Positions 10,779-22,759 of a DNA stretch of 64,000 nucleotides are shown here, piece by piece. Below the pieces are notes generated by a model. The model saw only the letters and a program-made list of their open reading frames with translations. It was not told the origin of the DNA and ran no database searches. How positions within the stretch are numbered: position 1 is the first letter of the stretch; the number at the start of each line of letters is the position of its first letter. The stretch is from Saccharina japonica. Its lineage: Eukaryota > Sar > Phaeophyceae > Laminariales > Laminariaceae. The position numbers and the translations under genes were made by a program. Location of the stretch: NCBI GenBank assembly GCA_008828725.1, contig MEHQ01001873.1, forward strand, positions 276,792-340,791. The letters run 5' to 3'.

Positions 10779-10960
10779 ACAGTGGGTACCCCTATTTAAG
10801 AGAGAGGTTGTGGTATGTACAGGCCGAAAACAGCTCTCTGAACTACGTAGCCTTCTCTCTTATCCACATTGGGAAATATATAGGCTTAGTGTAGGCGGGG
10901 TCCAGCCGATTTGGCCTCTCTTAACTGTACCGTTCTCTTATATAGGGTACCCTCTCTTAA
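10779..10960. mobile_element. MITE-like element, family C (CAGTGGGTACCCC ends)
   Basis: The left end 'cagtgggtacccctatttaa' and internal 'gggaaatatataggcttagt' and 'gtaggcggggtccagccgat' match copies at 16195-16375 and 22760-22953. The right end 'atagggtaccctc' is a decayed inverted copy of the left end. Confidence 0.7.
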
Positions 10961-11271
10961 CCACCGTATACCTTTTTTTCTTATCGCGGGGGTCCCTTAA
11001 CCTTCCCGAGACTTATGAGGGGGGAAATTGACGATACTGATCGACGATTACAGCTACGGTCACTACATGATCAGGGGCTGATACCGATCGGCGTCCCGAG
11101 TTACAATGCAAGGAGGCGTACGGCACGGGTGCATCACGAGCCTACCCGTATATACTGCTGGGCGCTCCCGCTGCTCGTAAACGGTTGACAACGCCAAAGC
11201 TATCCTGGTTTTGGTCGATTTCCCTTATATCCCTAATATCCCTTACATGGGGTCCGTCCCAAAAGGAGTTG

Positions 11272-11432
11272 AGTATTCAGAACTGCAAAGCTTGTCCCAC
11301 ACGAATTCCAAGTAGTTTGTCCCCAAAAACGTGGGATCGTTTCTTAACCCATTCAGAACTGAAAAACTTATTCCACACTAATTTCAAGTAGTGTGTCCCC
11401 AAAAACGGGGGATCCGTTCTTAAGGGGTTAAG
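11272..11432. mobile_element. Two overlapping MITE-like elements, family A (CTTAACCC..AGAACTG ends)
   Basis: Two adjacent units share 'attcagaactg', 'ttccaagtagtttgtcccca' and 'ttcttaaggggttaag'. The second (about 11345-11432) is complete, from 'cttaacccattcagaactga' to 'gttcttaaggggttaag', which are inverted copies of each other. Confidence 0.8.
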
Positions 11433-11661
11433 CTACCTACTACTGCTGTACGCCATATCCGACCACCCCCGGGTGGTCGGGACAGTGGTCGGGACAAGGG
11501 GGTGTGTTTGAGGTTCAACGAAAGGAGCTGCATGGCAAATGAGGCGTGCTGAATCTGACTGGCCGGGGGGGGGGGGGGGGGCTCCTCGCCTGAATAATTA
11601 TTGCCCAATTGTCGATGGAATTGCAGTGTGTCTTTACACTTTTCGAATCTACTATATTATG

Positions 11662-11870
11662 CCTATTTTACGGGGGACCGTAGGAAAAAGGGGACCTATG
11701 GCACAAACAAAAACCTACATGGTATATATTTCCCCATTTTTCCATTTTTACTAACAATGTTTGGTCCTAGGACCTACCAGGTATGGTACAGACCAAAACC
11801 TATATATTTCCCTATTTTTACCAATAATATTTGGTCCTACGTACTTACTGTATATGTTCGTCCGTAATAG
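11662..11870. mobile_element. MITE-like element, family B (CTATTACGGGGGACCATAG ends), two tandem halves
   Basis: Starts with 'tacgggggaccgtaggaaa', ends with 'gttcgtccgtaatag', and repeats 'acctatatatttccctattt' and 'atttggtcctac' inside. Matches copies at 40429, 40753, 46452, 52137 and 57622. Confidence 0.75.
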
Positions 11871-11879
11871 GCCATGGCC

Positions 11880-12930
11880 TTCTTTCTTCGTGAGCTTCCA
11901 CCTCCATGTTTCTCCCAGGTCAGGATTCAGGGTGGGGTATATGGAGGTCCTCGTTTAAGGGACCTCGGCGAGTATTAGGGGCTGCACTTCTATCGTACCA
12001 TGCATCTACTATACGTGCGCTGCTCTTATTAGCACGCTCTTCCACCTTTACGAGGGGCTATCTATACTCGTACTATTCAGAAACTACGATGGACAAAAAC
12101 AAAAACAAACACTATCCCCGTATGTTCATACACCATGATAGGTTATGATTGCTACGTCTCTAAGGTCACCATCCCTGTGGGCAAAACCAGCATACCTACC
12201 GTACACAGAGGCCCCTTTTAGAAAGCAACACTCGATTTGTACGTTCGATGAGTAGCTGCTGTAATAAGCTCCTTATTGAAAATGTCAGAGAACATAAACG
12301 ATGTTTACCGACATCCCGAAATATGTAGTTAAGCTTGTCCGCCGCTTTGGTAGGCCTACCGTGATACGTGCAAAAATATGGCAGCGGGTGAATCATCGAC
12401 CCGCATGGTGGACCCAGTGGATGAAATCGGACGGAATTCCTTGTGTCCATGGCTGGTCGACGCTCGTCACGGTGCATGTCTACGACGACAAACGCCTGAG
12501 GACCAACATAAACAAAAAATGTTATCAGTACGGCGGTTATCCCACACAGCCTAAAAGCACATGTGTCGGGTGCGGGGGGGGGGAGGGGGGTCGCAGTAAC
12601 AACTCCGCAGACGAAAATACTGTCGTTTTACAAACAAAAAACGGCTCCTCTTCTACCTGGTACGAACTTGTGAACGGAGCGCAGCTCGCGTAAGACACGC
12701 TACATACGTGACAAAACCTAAACCCGAGGGTGTGAAATAAATCCGGTCCTACGACCGGTCCCAGAGGTAACGAAAAAAAAAGCAGCACGCTTTTCGTGGA
12801 AACCCTGTGGGTCCCGTGCTATACTAATCTAGACGACTAAACCTATGTACCGGACTGATACTCTTCCAAAACCAAATTATCCATAAATATTTTAAAGCTA
12901 CGAGTACCACTTCCACTTCCTTGCATAGGT
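11880..12930. other. No supported gene; 3' flank of the WD40 gene
   Basis: A frame of 130 codons at 12301-12693 (+) is not recognisable. The reverse strand would carry the 3' untranslated region of the WD40 gene immediately below 12933, but no clear polyadenylation signal could be assigned. Confidence 0.4.
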
Positions 12931-12932
12931 TT

Positions 12933-15900
12933 TCATCCGTCACGTTTCTTCCCGGTGTCGTCACGGGAAAGGCCATCCAAGGAACGCTCAAGGGTCCCCA
13001 CCCTATCGCACATCCCGAGCATCACTCGCTCTATCCGATCAAAACGCTCCCCTAGTCTGCGCTCCAGACCCGCAAGTCCCTCGAGCACAGAAGCTTCAAA
13101 TCGCGCTCCCTGCTGCCTTCCGACCGTGTTGCTGCCTGCCCCGTGTCCACTACCGCCATCGCCACCGACAAGTTCGTCGCAGGCAGACAGGGTACCCTGC
13201 GGTACTCGTAGGGCGTCCCAGGCAGCTTCGCCATCGCCATGGTCGACACCGAACTCAGCATTTGAACCGCTCGTCTCCCTCCCCCCTCCTCCGGAATGCG
13301 ACAAAGGAGTGAACTCATCCTGCAGTGATCCCACGTCCCCACTAAAAGCACCGCTATGTTGGCCTCCATCCCGGCACGGCCGGGCTACAGTCTTCTGCTT
13401 CCTCGCGGGGCTAGCACAGCCGGCGTCTACTGCTAGCAGCGCAGACGACACCAGATCGGACCCGTCTGCCTCGCCCTCTCGCCCGAGAACACCTACTATC
13501 TCGTTACCCGGACGGGCCTTGGAACTGCCACCGACCCTTCGACCATGCCCAGACAGACAATCAGACGAGCCGAGTCGATCATGGGGACTCTCGTCCTTGT
13601 TTCGCCGAGAAGACATCGATTGACTCTCGCCAGTCTCCCTCGGACAGCCGCGCTCGTCAGTGAAAGCTCTGGGCGAGATTGACGGGGTTCGTTTGTTGTC
13701 ATCGCCACCACCGAGGTCGATCTCTGGCAGAGAGAACCGTAACAGCACCGTCCGGTACGACAATTCCACCGGGCTTTTACCGAGGCTGCGAGGCGCCAGA
13801 GGTGACGATTTCGCCGAAGCGCTCAGGCGCGATTGGGCGACGGCATTAGGGTCCGCTACAGTGCAGCCAGCGAGAACAAGTACCGCCACCCCCTCCCCAC
13901 CACGACTTGCACCGTCTGCGGCTGACATCGGCGACCCGCTTCCTTCACTGTCGCCGATGGCCGCCCCCGCCCGTATGGCGGTACCAACATCTTCGGCACC
14001 CCCACGTCCATGAAATGCTCCGTTCCCGTTTCCCTCAGTCCCGTCCTTTACGACGGCCAACCCTTTCGCTCTGTACCCCGATGGTAGCCTCAAGGTGCAC
14101 AGAGGAGTCGCCAGACGCTTCTGTCGCCGGCGCCGAACACCGCCCCCCCCAGGCACGTTTCCCGAACTTCCCGCAGATGTATTGTTTGCCGAACCGACAC
14201 CCTCCGCGCCGCCAGAACGCGAGTGTTTTGCTTCCTCTTTTTCAAGAGCTGCTGAAACAGGGGAGGACCGACTCCCCGCAACTTGGCGCACCGATAGGCG
14301 GTAACACGCGACTAGTCCGGACGCGTGACTTCCAACGGCGACAACACTCCCGTCCCCGCTCGATGCCAAGAGGTCAGGGGACGCCAGCTCGAGCGGCAAC
14401 GCGGCCAGAGTCTTGACCCGAACGCCGTCGCTCCCGGCACCGCTAGGGTCATTCGAAAATCCCACGGTGCTGCTGCGGCTGCTGCACGAAACGCGCATCA
14501 GCCAAGGGCGTCGGCTAGGAGCGTCGGCCGTGTCGCCGTAAGATTCGCTGCCGCCGCCGCCGCCGCCGATGCTGGTAACACCGCTAACGGCGCGGGTACC
14601 GGCACCGCCGACATCAACACCATCGAGTTTTGGCGTTGCTGTGGTAGATCCCGAAGAAACATCCAAGGCGGAATTGATGCCGCCACCGAACGAAAGTCGA
14701 AAGAGGGGGTGCGTTGAGGTGACGCCGGGGGCGGCCGCACCGCCCCCTGCCCCCCCCGCATGTATGCCGCCGATCTTTCCGCGCAGGTCTAGCACTTCGG
14801 GCGCGCTCGCCGAAAGTGGCAAATAACAGGCCGAAGTGGGGTCTGGCGCCGCGGACAGCAGCCCACCACGGAGAGCATGCGTAGAAGCGATATTGTGTGC
14901 CTCCGCTATGTCAGCAAAATTTGTTGCATCGCCTGCCGCCGTGTTACCCACACCCGCGGCAACCCGCGACGCCTGCATCGATGATAAGAGCTCTGAAGCA
15001 CGTGAGCTTTTCTGATTGGACTGGGCCGGTGGGGCCCTTGACCGCGGGCGGAGGGATCCGGCCAACCAATTCTCGCCCGGTAAAACGTGCCGAAATCCGC
15101 CGCGACGGGTATGTTTGTCGCCGTCCTGGCCATCGCCAACATTACCATCGTCCGCGGAGTTTTGCACCGGAGAGGAGTACTCTCGGAAGGATAGGGCGGC
15201 ATCGGTAGTGTCAGACGCGGCGATGCGCGCTACGCTGTCACTGACCACGGCGCCGAGGAGGTCTTGTCCTCCCCCCCGGTCTCTCGTACTGACAGCGGTA
15301 AATGACCCCCCGAGGCTGCCGCCGCCGCCGCCGCCGCCAAAAAGAGAGCCTACACCCAGGCCTCCGTCGGTGGTGCCAAAGAACGCCGAAGGACCCGCCG
15401 GACACATGGCCCGCATATCGCCCATCAGCACCTTCGAAGAAGCAGAAGGCTTCGACGAAATGTTGCGAGGGCGCTCTGTTGCGTTTGGTTTTTTGTGCGC
15501 CGAAGGAGGCATGTGGGCAAACGACGGCGGCGGTGTGAGGTCGTTGAGACCGTGCCGTCCGGAGGCAGGCACTCTCCTCCGTGCTGGCGTAGACCTAGGT
15601 GACGGAGAGGAAGACCCCCCCCCGGTTGACGACCCGGGAGAAGACAGCCCGCCACCGCCGCCGCCGCCATCGCACAGCGCGGCTTCGACGCACAGAACCG
15701 TACGAAACGAGTTCGCCCCAAACTCTCCTCCTGGTTCGCTCGGGCCAACTTCCGTGACAACTTTCGCCCACGGCGCTGACACCCCCTCGCCAGCTTCGGC
15801 CGCCAACACTCCAACCGCGTGAGCGGCGGTGGAATCGGAGCCCGCCCAGGCTTCTACCGCCTTCGCCGGCTGTCCGGGTGATGCGCTGAACCCGCCAGCG

Positions 15901-16068
15901 TCTACTTCCTCACCCATCGATTCGGGCGGGTGTTTTCTGGAGGGGTTGGTATGGACGCGAATCTCGCCGCCACTGCTGGTGGCGAGATATCGCCCGCACC
16001 CACTCCACGCGCCGCATGCGCGTTTTTTAGCCACTGGCGCGGGGAACGTCGCTCGCTTTCTCCCAGGC
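12933..16068 (-). CDS. WD40-type gene, exon 2
   Basis: Begins in phase with exon 1 (one base completing a Gly codon) and runs to a stop at 12933. Carries the strand CGRYLATSSGGEIRVHT, then about 950 low-complexity residues with scattered WD-like pieces, and ends with the coiled coil and a lysine-rich tail GKKRDG. Confidence 0.75.
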
Positions 16069-18185
16069 CTACAGAGGCGAGTGAGGAGCGAGGGGGGGGG
16101 CGGGGGGGAGGGAGGGGAGGGGAGGGGGGGGGGTTCACTGGACGTATCTCTTGAAAACGCGCACAGTGAAGCGTGATATATATGATAATGGTGTAGTGGG
16201 TACCTCGAGCTTAAGAGAGCTCCGTGACAAAAGACAAAACAGGCGCTCTCCACTATCTGTACTGGGAAATATATAGGTGTTAAAGTGTAGGCGGGACATG
16301 CTTATTTGGCCGCCTTTTTAACTCCCGAATGCTCTTAACTCGGGCGCCCTCTCTTACATCGGGGTACCCACTGCAACATTTTAGCTCAACAACAAATTTC
16401 GACTGGCGGGGATCCTCAACTGCGGCAACATCCAACATCGCTGGAGCATAACTTGGGTTTCACAATAGGTTTGGATGTGTATCTAGGCCATGGCATTGTT
16501 CATCGAATTGAGCTCTCGTTTTTCTCAAGGCCAGGTTTTGGCTGCCGCCTCAGAAAAAATTGGGCGCACCCCTCCCTCAAGATGGCATGCATCACGTACG
16601 TACGGGCGGGCTAGCACTCGATGCATCGCTTCGAAAACGTGTACCTGGCACGTACTGGAACCGTACGACTAAAAAAACACGTGTATCGCGCCAAACGTTT
16701 TGTCGGTCCCCCGTACAGCAGTACATTCGGCTGACTACGTTCCGGTGCCAACTCGTTCCCACAATAAAAACAAATCGTTGGTAACGACGTCATGTTATTT
16801 TGTGGACGAACCTCGCTGTGCGAAAGGCGCGACACATACGCTACCGTACCCCCCCTCCCCCGTCCCCCCCGGATAGTGCACGCTACCAAATACCAGGGAT
16901 GTGCATGTTTCCGAATTGACCTGTCCAGCTCACCGCTTCACAGTGAACATGTTGCAAGTACTCGCAGGCCTTCTCCAACAACTTATGTGGGGGTAGTTGT
17001 CATGGAATTTGAGAACCAAAATTTTCCGCCGTCGCTATCTCTCTCGCAACATCACAACGAACCGAACAAAAACGCTTCCCGCCACCACTTTACAGGCCCA
17101 AACAAGCACCATACGAACGCCCCGCTAATTACAGTAGCTCACCCAAGCACTGCCGCCCCCGTGTCGTACCACACAGCGAGCGGAACGCCTTCCTCCTCGA
17201 ACTCCCTTAGAAGTTTCCCTGCGTCCTCACCGCCTCCAGGACGGAAAGACATGCAGCGAACATTGCTTTCAGAGGTCCGGAACCCCTTCCCTCTTGGTTG
17301 GGTACTGGTACCACCACGACCACCACCACCGTCCCCGCTGGCTGCATTTCCCTCGTCATCACTACCATCGCCACCGTCTTTGTGTCTAACCCGCCCGGCA
17401 GCAGCAGCAGCAGCAGCAGCAGCAGCGTCACCGCCGCAGTCGTCGCCAATGGTGCGATGCCAGTCTGTCAGCACTTCGACAGCCGAAAAGCGGTACTGCC
17501 TGTCAGCAGCGCTCTCGCCCTCCTCCAACCGGCTCCCCTCGCCTGCCCCCCCATCGAGGCCGGGAAACCGAGAGACTTCCCAGAGGCGCACCTCAGACCC
17601 ACACGCCACCGCAAGGTGGGCAGACACCTTACCCCCACCACTGCGCCCGTCCTCTGCCGGCCTCAGCGTGTGACGAGAGTAGTCACCATCCCTCTCAACG
17701 TCTTCGTTCACATGGCTGCCGCGATTGGTGGCCCCTAGCCTTTCGGACAGCACCGGTACCGCAACCACTGCCTCTTCCGCTGCTGCTGCTGCTGCTGCTG
17801 CCGCTGCCGACACTGCCACTTGGGTCCTCGTGGTTAGCGGAGGCCGACTACACCGGGTCCACGAAAGACTACGGGCGACGACACCGACTGGCGGGCAAGC
17901 ACCGCCTCTTTCCCCTCCCCGTGGAACTCCGCGCCCGTCTACGCCGCCGGGGTTGCTCGCTCGACTTCCGGCCGAGAGGTCGATGCTGGCGACGCAAGCA
18001 CTGCGTGGTTCGCTCGGGTTGCCGCCGAGCGGGAAGGGAAACAAGTGCACGCTCGAACCGTCCAGGTGGGCGAGTAGGCCTAGGGAAGGACAGATGGCTG
18101 CGCCGTGAGCGTTTCGGGTGACGAACAAAGGGGTGGGATCGGAGAAAGGGCAAGGTAAACAAGCAGCATCAGCGTGTACAGACAT
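12933..18185 (-). CDS. WD40-type protein with long low-complexity linkers and C-terminal coiled coil; exons 17143..18185 and 12933..16068
   Basis: The first exon starts at the second in-frame ATG (18185; another lies upstream at 18239) and ends GCAGTGCTTGG|GTGAGC. The second follows a long pyrimidine tract ending 'cgcctctgtag' at 16069. The joined frame is open for 1392 codons. WD40-like strands can be read at residues 30-50 (GLLAHLDGSSVHLF), 189-204 (AHLAVACGSEVRLWEV), 305-314 and 366-387 (GAWSGCGRYLATSSGGEIRV), and again mid-protein (SGDGSVVAVGSH). Between them lie poly-Ala (residues 127-136, 254-263) and very long Gly/Ser-rich segments. The last ~50 residues (LEGLAGLERRLGERFDRIER onward) form a heptad coiled coil. 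WD40 plus a C-terminal coiled coil recalls NEDD1-type centrosome proteins, but this is only an architectural hint. The region is GC-rich, unlike its flanks, and long frames on the other strand are shadows. The intron holds a family C MITE. Function is otherwise unknown. Confidence 0.78.
16195..16375. mobile_element. MITE-like element, family C, inside the WD40 gene intron
   Basis: Left end 'agtgggtacctcgagcttaa', right end 'catcggggtacccactgc', inverted copies of each other. Internal 'ggaaatatataggtgtt' and 'gtaggcgggacatgc' match the copies at 10779 and 22760. Confidence 0.82.
17143..18185 (-). CDS. WD40-type gene, exon 1
   Basis: Encodes residues 1-347 plus two bases of codon 348. Starts MSVHADAACLP and ends DTGAAVL before donor GTGAGC. 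Contains two alanine runs from CTG/CAG-type trinucleotide repeats, so length variation between individuals is likely. Confidence 0.72.
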
Positions 18186-18239
18186 GTTTACATTTTTAGT
18201 CGATTTGACTTTACTACGTAGAGCTAAAAATGTTAGCAT

Positions 18240-18710
18240 TTTGGGCCGTATCTCGAAGACAACGTTTGGGTCAGGGGTGGTGGTAGGTTGACTCAGGAAC
18301 TTATCGATTGGAATCGGGAAGAGATCATCAAAGAGGAGGCGGGGTGGGGTTTATCGGTTGCTAGACAATCATTGTTCGGGCTTTGAGACGAGCGGCTCAC
18401 ACGGCTTACCAAACGCTCGCGAAAACCACGCAGTGCGCTAGCTAGGCCTTGCCGACCTGTCAAAAAGTCAGAATCGTGTGGCACAAGCTATGAACTCCAT
18501 GTCTAGCAACATGTTTTATTTTTCTTCAATCTACATATCGCCATATGACAAGCTTTCAGGTGGGGGCTTTCGATCAGCGTGCGATGAAAATTGGGGCTTT
18601 GAGTATTGTCCACGCTGTTCTTGCACCGGCGGGGGGCTGAATGACAGCGGCAGCGACGACGACGGTGAAATTCGACCCCGAAAAACATCTAACCAAATAC
18701 AGCAATGGTC
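18240..18710. other. Upstream flank of the WD40 gene; no other gene seen
   Basis: This would hold the promoter of the reverse-strand WD40 gene, but no TATA-like or other core element could be placed with confidence. Confidence 0.35.
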
Positions 18711-18711
18711 T

Positions 18712-18921
18712 TTTTATAGTGCCGGTATGCGCTAGCCAACAATACCGGCACTATAGCGGTAACCGGCACGACTCCAGACGCTGCCACACTGGCTATTCCC
18801 ATCTGTGCCCAACGATCTCACAGGACACTGCCACACTGGCTATTCCCATCTGTGCCCAACGATCTCACAGGCATTATAGCGGGCAGCCGGCACTAATGAC
18901 CCGGCACTATAGAGGGACCAC
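18712..18921. mobile_element. MITE-like element, family E (CCGGCACTATAG ends)
   Basis: The right end 'ccggcactatagagggacca' inverts to the motif near the left end ('tttatagtgccggtatgcg'). Internal 'aacaataccggcactata' and 'tagcgggcagccggcacta' also occur in the copy at 39935-40125. Inside, a ~52-bp block ('cactgccacactggctattc' to 'acgatctcacagg') is tandemly duplicated. Confidence 0.78.
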
Positions 18922-18924
18922 TAA

Positions 18925-19560
18925 CTGCACAATGTAGCCGTTGAGAGCTGAAAGAGCTGACCGACTGCCAGATGGGCATGCCTGGAGTGAACCGGACCGA
19001 TGGTTTGAGTTGTGGCGGAACATATATATATATGTACCAAAGCTCCAGAGCTGCGACCGCGCGATATTTCACGAGCAACGTTCCTAATGGCCACGCCTAC
19101 TGCGGGAATGTCATTTACCGCACTCTGTGATGCACACATCGTTTTGTGGCCTGACACGTCCACTTGATGGCGACATAACGATAGGCACTACAGCAGTTGT
19201 AAGACCAAACGGGCAGCTCGACGAGGCCACAGGGTCCAAGAATCGTTGTCGGCATCATCACCCTTATGTGGCGCGGGATGTTTGATACAGGGTTGTGGAC
19301 AGCACCGCTGGCAAGACGGGAGATTGGGCGCACCAGCACCTCAAAACAGTGGATGCAGGGAGGGCGTCACGTCTACCGTTGTCCGCGCCAAACATGACCG
19401 CTCCCTGCACTACAAACGGTATATTCAAGGGGACCGCTGTTTGACCGATTGACTTACCGCTGTGACCGCTCCTTGACGTGTGCTATATATATATAGGCAC
19501 GGTAGGGGTAGAGACCGTTTTTGTTTTAAGGTTAAGATAATCACTTGATTGTAGTGATGA
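18925..19560. other. No supported gene
   Basis: Contains 'gaccgctccctgcactacaa' and 'taccgctgtgaccgctcc' near 19400-19470, possibly another decayed inverted-repeat element. No coding exon recognised. Confidence 0.35.
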
Positions 19561-19575
19561 AAAAAAATGAAAAAA

Positions 19576-19668
19576 ACAACAGCTGTGAGATCGAGGATTC
19601 CGTCCAAACTCGCCTTCAAACTGTTGTGTTGATACTTCGATCGCACGTACGTACTACGGGTTTTTATA
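19576..19668. repeat. Structured short repeat R1, diverged copy
   Basis: Starts after an A-rich run with 'caacagctgtgagatcgagg' and ends near 'gatacttcgatcgcacg'. It matches the better conserved copies at 23691, 50737, 51861 and 59081, but the inner hairpin is decayed here. Confidence 0.7.
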
Positions 19669-19847
19669 TATCCCCCTGCAGGATTTACATCCTGTTTACT
19701 ATACTGTAGTATAGGAGCTCTATGTCTCCCCCCAAATACATTGTTTGATGAAAAAACGGACACTTTTACCTTCGGCCTGTATATATAATATATATATATT
19801 ACGAGCTGGTTCCAGCAAATACAGGAACATTTCGTCTTCAGACTTTT

Positions 19848-20133
19848 GCACCATTAATGAAAACGAGTTGGAAAACGAAATTTGGCAGGGTTATTCTTCA
19901 TGACCATACGAAAAAACGACATGATGGCCTTTTTTGAAAAAATGATTTTTTGGTGAATAAGGTACATTTTAACGTTTTTTTTGTTTTCCCGGCAACTTTG
20001 ACCCAACATTACAGACGAACCAAAACGAAAACAAAAAAAGGCCATCTTGTCGTTTTTTCGTATGGTCATGAAGAACACCCCTGCCAAATTTCGTTTTCTA
20101 ACTCGTTTTCATTTATGGTGCAAAAGTAATTTC
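19848..20133. mobile_element. Long palindrome: ~90-bp inverted repeat arms around a ~95-bp centre
   Basis: The left arm (about 19848-19942, from 'ttttgcaccattaatgaaaa' through 'catgaccatacgaaaaaacg') is repeated in reverse in the right arm (about 20037-20133), with only a few changes. As RNA it would form a hairpin of about 90 pairs. It may be a foldback MITE. Confidence 0.85.
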
Positions 20134-20139
20134 CGCGAA

Positions 20140-20875
20140 GTGTATTTTTTCCCCTAAGGTTTCAAATTTGCTTAATACATTTTCCTAGTAATTTGGCGGG
20201 CGGTTCTTACCACAGCCTGATAGGCTCGCAGGCAGCAAAAACGTGACATTGACGTCTTCCCCTTGTTGATGCGATCCTGTCAAGACTTCTAAAGTCGAAT
20301 TAGTCGGCGTATTGACCGATATATGGCCGAAATAATATTATGTTGGTTTTACTATAGGATTACTGCAGGAAAGCAATCCCCTATGGAATAACGCCTCCCT
20401 AAAGAATACCAATTTGACCATATCTCGCGAACTACAACTCGTACGCCAAAAACCTCTTCACCGATGTGTTCCCCTTGGCGATGCCGTCATGTCGATATCT
20501 GTAGTGTTCGAAAAAGTATTGTATTCCGTTTTGTATTTCCCGAAGAAGCTATCTTATGTTTCTCTCTGGAACCAGCTCGTATATAAATATATACTGGACG
20601 CTTGCTACTACGATGGGGGTAGCGCTTTTCTCCCAAACCATTTCTGATTGACGGGGCTGCTCGTCCGAGAAACTACCCAATACCTTCCGAATCCCATCCC
20701 TGCCATACCTTCACCCGCCGCGTGCTTCGGCCATAAGGGACGGCTCGTCGGGATAGGCGTACGAGTGTTGTCAGTGAGGTTTAGAGCTTCTGACACGAGG
20801 CGCACATCTACCGCAGCCGGCATCTACGGTAGGTGTCGTTCGGTTCACAACGTAAAACAAACTACAGTAGGATCA
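20140..20875. other. No supported gene
   Basis: AT-rich to mixed sequence. Frames at 20414-20647 (+) and 20608-20896 are short and unrecognised. Confidence 0.35.
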
Positions 20876-20877
20876 AT

Positions 20878-21510
20878 GATAAGGCATGCCTTATAAGGCA
20901 TATGGCTTATTGGGTAATCCCTCCGTTGAGGAGTGTACTAATAGTCAGTAAGAGTCTGCAATAGTCAGTAAAAGTTAGTAATAGTCAGTTAGTAATAGTC
21001 AGTAATAGTCCGAAATAGTCTGTAAAAGTTAGTAATAGTCAGTACAAAGTCAGAAAAAAAACGTTTGGCCAAAAAATGCTACGCCTATCGTAGCACGCGT
21101 CGCGCGCACTAAAAACATTTGCCTTATACGAAGGCATATGGCTTATTGGGTAACTCCTACGTTGAGGAGTATACTAGTAGTCAGTAATAGTCAGTAATAG
21201 CCAGTAAAAGTTTGTCATAGCCAGTAATAGTTCGTAATAGTCAGTAAAAGTTAGTGATAGTCAGAAATAGTCGGTCAAAAGACTATTGGTAAAAAAAAGC
21301 TACGAACCACTATCGTAGAACGCGTGGCCTATATACACTAAAAAAAAACAGGGTATGCCTTACAAGGCATACGCCTTACGAGTATTGGGTAATTCCTCCG
21401 ATAAGGAGTATACTTATAGTCAGTGATAGTCCGTATTAGTAAGTAAAAAATAGTCATAGAAAAAAAACGATTGACCAAAAAATGCTACGTGCCGCTTAAC
21501 GGGTGAAGTA
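20878..21510 (+). repeat. Nested tandem array: ~235-bp unit (three copies) containing ~10-bp TAGTCAGTAA repeats
   Basis: Each large unit has a palindromic start ('gccttataaggcatatggct'), 'attgggtaa.tcct.cg.tgaggagt.tacta', a run of tagtcagtaa-type decamers, then 'ggccaaaaaatgctacg' and 'atcgtag.acgcgt'. Three units can be read (about 20880, 21118, 21350), the last shortened. Confidence 0.85.
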
Positions 21511-21664
21511 TTGTTCAAGTTTTCTATTATTTAAACGGCACCGAAAAAAAACAGGGACCTCCCTCGAGTTGGCTCAAGCTTTCTGACGTTACGCCGCGCC
21601 CACCAACGCACACAAGTTGACGACATCTACAAACGCCCTGCTGCGCGAATTTCCTATTGCCCTC

Positions 21665-22032
21665 TTTGGGACCCCTTTTAAGGCACCCTTATTTAAGAGA
21701 CCCCTTTTTAAAGGGACCCCTATTTAAGGGACCCCTTTTTAAAGGGACCCCTTCTTAAAGGGACCCCTTTTTAAGGGACCCCGTTTTTAAGTGAACCCTT
21801 TTTTAAGGGACGCCTTTTTAAGGGACCCCTTTTTGAGAGACCCTTTTTTTAAGGGATCCACTATTAAGGAACCAGTTTTTTTTTGGAACCCCCTTTTTAA
21901 GGGACCCCTTTTTAAGGGACCCTTGTTTAAGGGACCCCTTTTTAAGGGACCCCCTTTTTAAGGGACCCCCTTTTTAAGGGACCCCCTTTTTAAGGGACCC
22001 CCTTTTTAAGGGACCCCCTTTTTAAGGGACCT
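21665..22032 (+). repeat. Minisatellite, 15-17-bp unit tttttaagggacccc, ~22 copies
   Basis: Runs without interruption for about 365 bp. The right half is almost homogeneous, so it expanded recently, while the left half is more diverged. Confidence 0.92.
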
Positions 22033-22189
22033 TACCGATTAAGGGATAGCGGCCGAAACAATAATAACTTTGGTGTTACCAACCGCCCAGAAAGCACGGG
22101 TAGGGTCATGTTTCGCCCGTGCCGTACGACTCCTATCATCAACCATTGTAACTCGGGCACCAACTTTTTATCACCCCATCCGCCTCACA

Positions 22190-22385
22190 AGCGGTTCTTA
22201 GCGGGATGCAGCTCACCCTTCATGCGACTCGCCCAACACCTCACGGCGCTTCGCGCTTGGTGCTAGCAATCAATGTCTGCCTGGTCGGTGAAGCCCGACA
22301 TGCTTTGTCCCGGCATTGTAGGGATGCGAGGGTCTATGGTCATACGACTACGGCCATGCATGAAAATGAAGTACACCCCATCCAC
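22190..22385 (-). repeat. G-tract repeat family, reverse-strand copy
   Basis: Reverse complement carries the family phrases in order ('catgcatggccgtagtcgta', 'accctcgcatccctacaatg', 'gcgaagcgccgtgagg', 'gtgagctgcatcccgc'). Confidence 0.78.
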
Positions 22386-22759
22386 GCAGTTGACTTTTTT
22401 GCTGAGATCGTCATTTTTTGTCGTCAATTCTCCATTCTGAAGCCCCGAGAGGGTTCTAATAGCGACAGCTTCGTATATATGTAAAATGTTACTATATTTT
22501 GTAAAGCTGTATTTGCCGTTCCTGGCCAGAGGTCTGCTGGACGAACGGCATATGCCACGGGCGAGTAGCTACATGCTCGAAGCAGCAAGTACGTGAAGCG
22601 GGCTTGATGTGCATACTATGCGTACAGCAGTAGGGTAGACATAAATATACCCGCGTGGGACAGATCAGATCATTGGGCAGATCGCACAGATCGATCGTGT
22701 TCACGGATGTGAATCATCTGTCCAAACTTCCACGCGGCTGATATATATATAATATGTAT

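Noticed and set aside
13660..16176. Many long Pro/Arg-rich frames on the + strand opposite the WD40 gene
   Set aside because: They arise from the GC-rich codon use of the reverse-strand gene; none shows splice borders or domains.
16792..17738. 293-codon + frame
   Set aside because: Opposite strand of WD40 exon 1 and its intron; low-complexity Pro/Ser/Ala without any domain.
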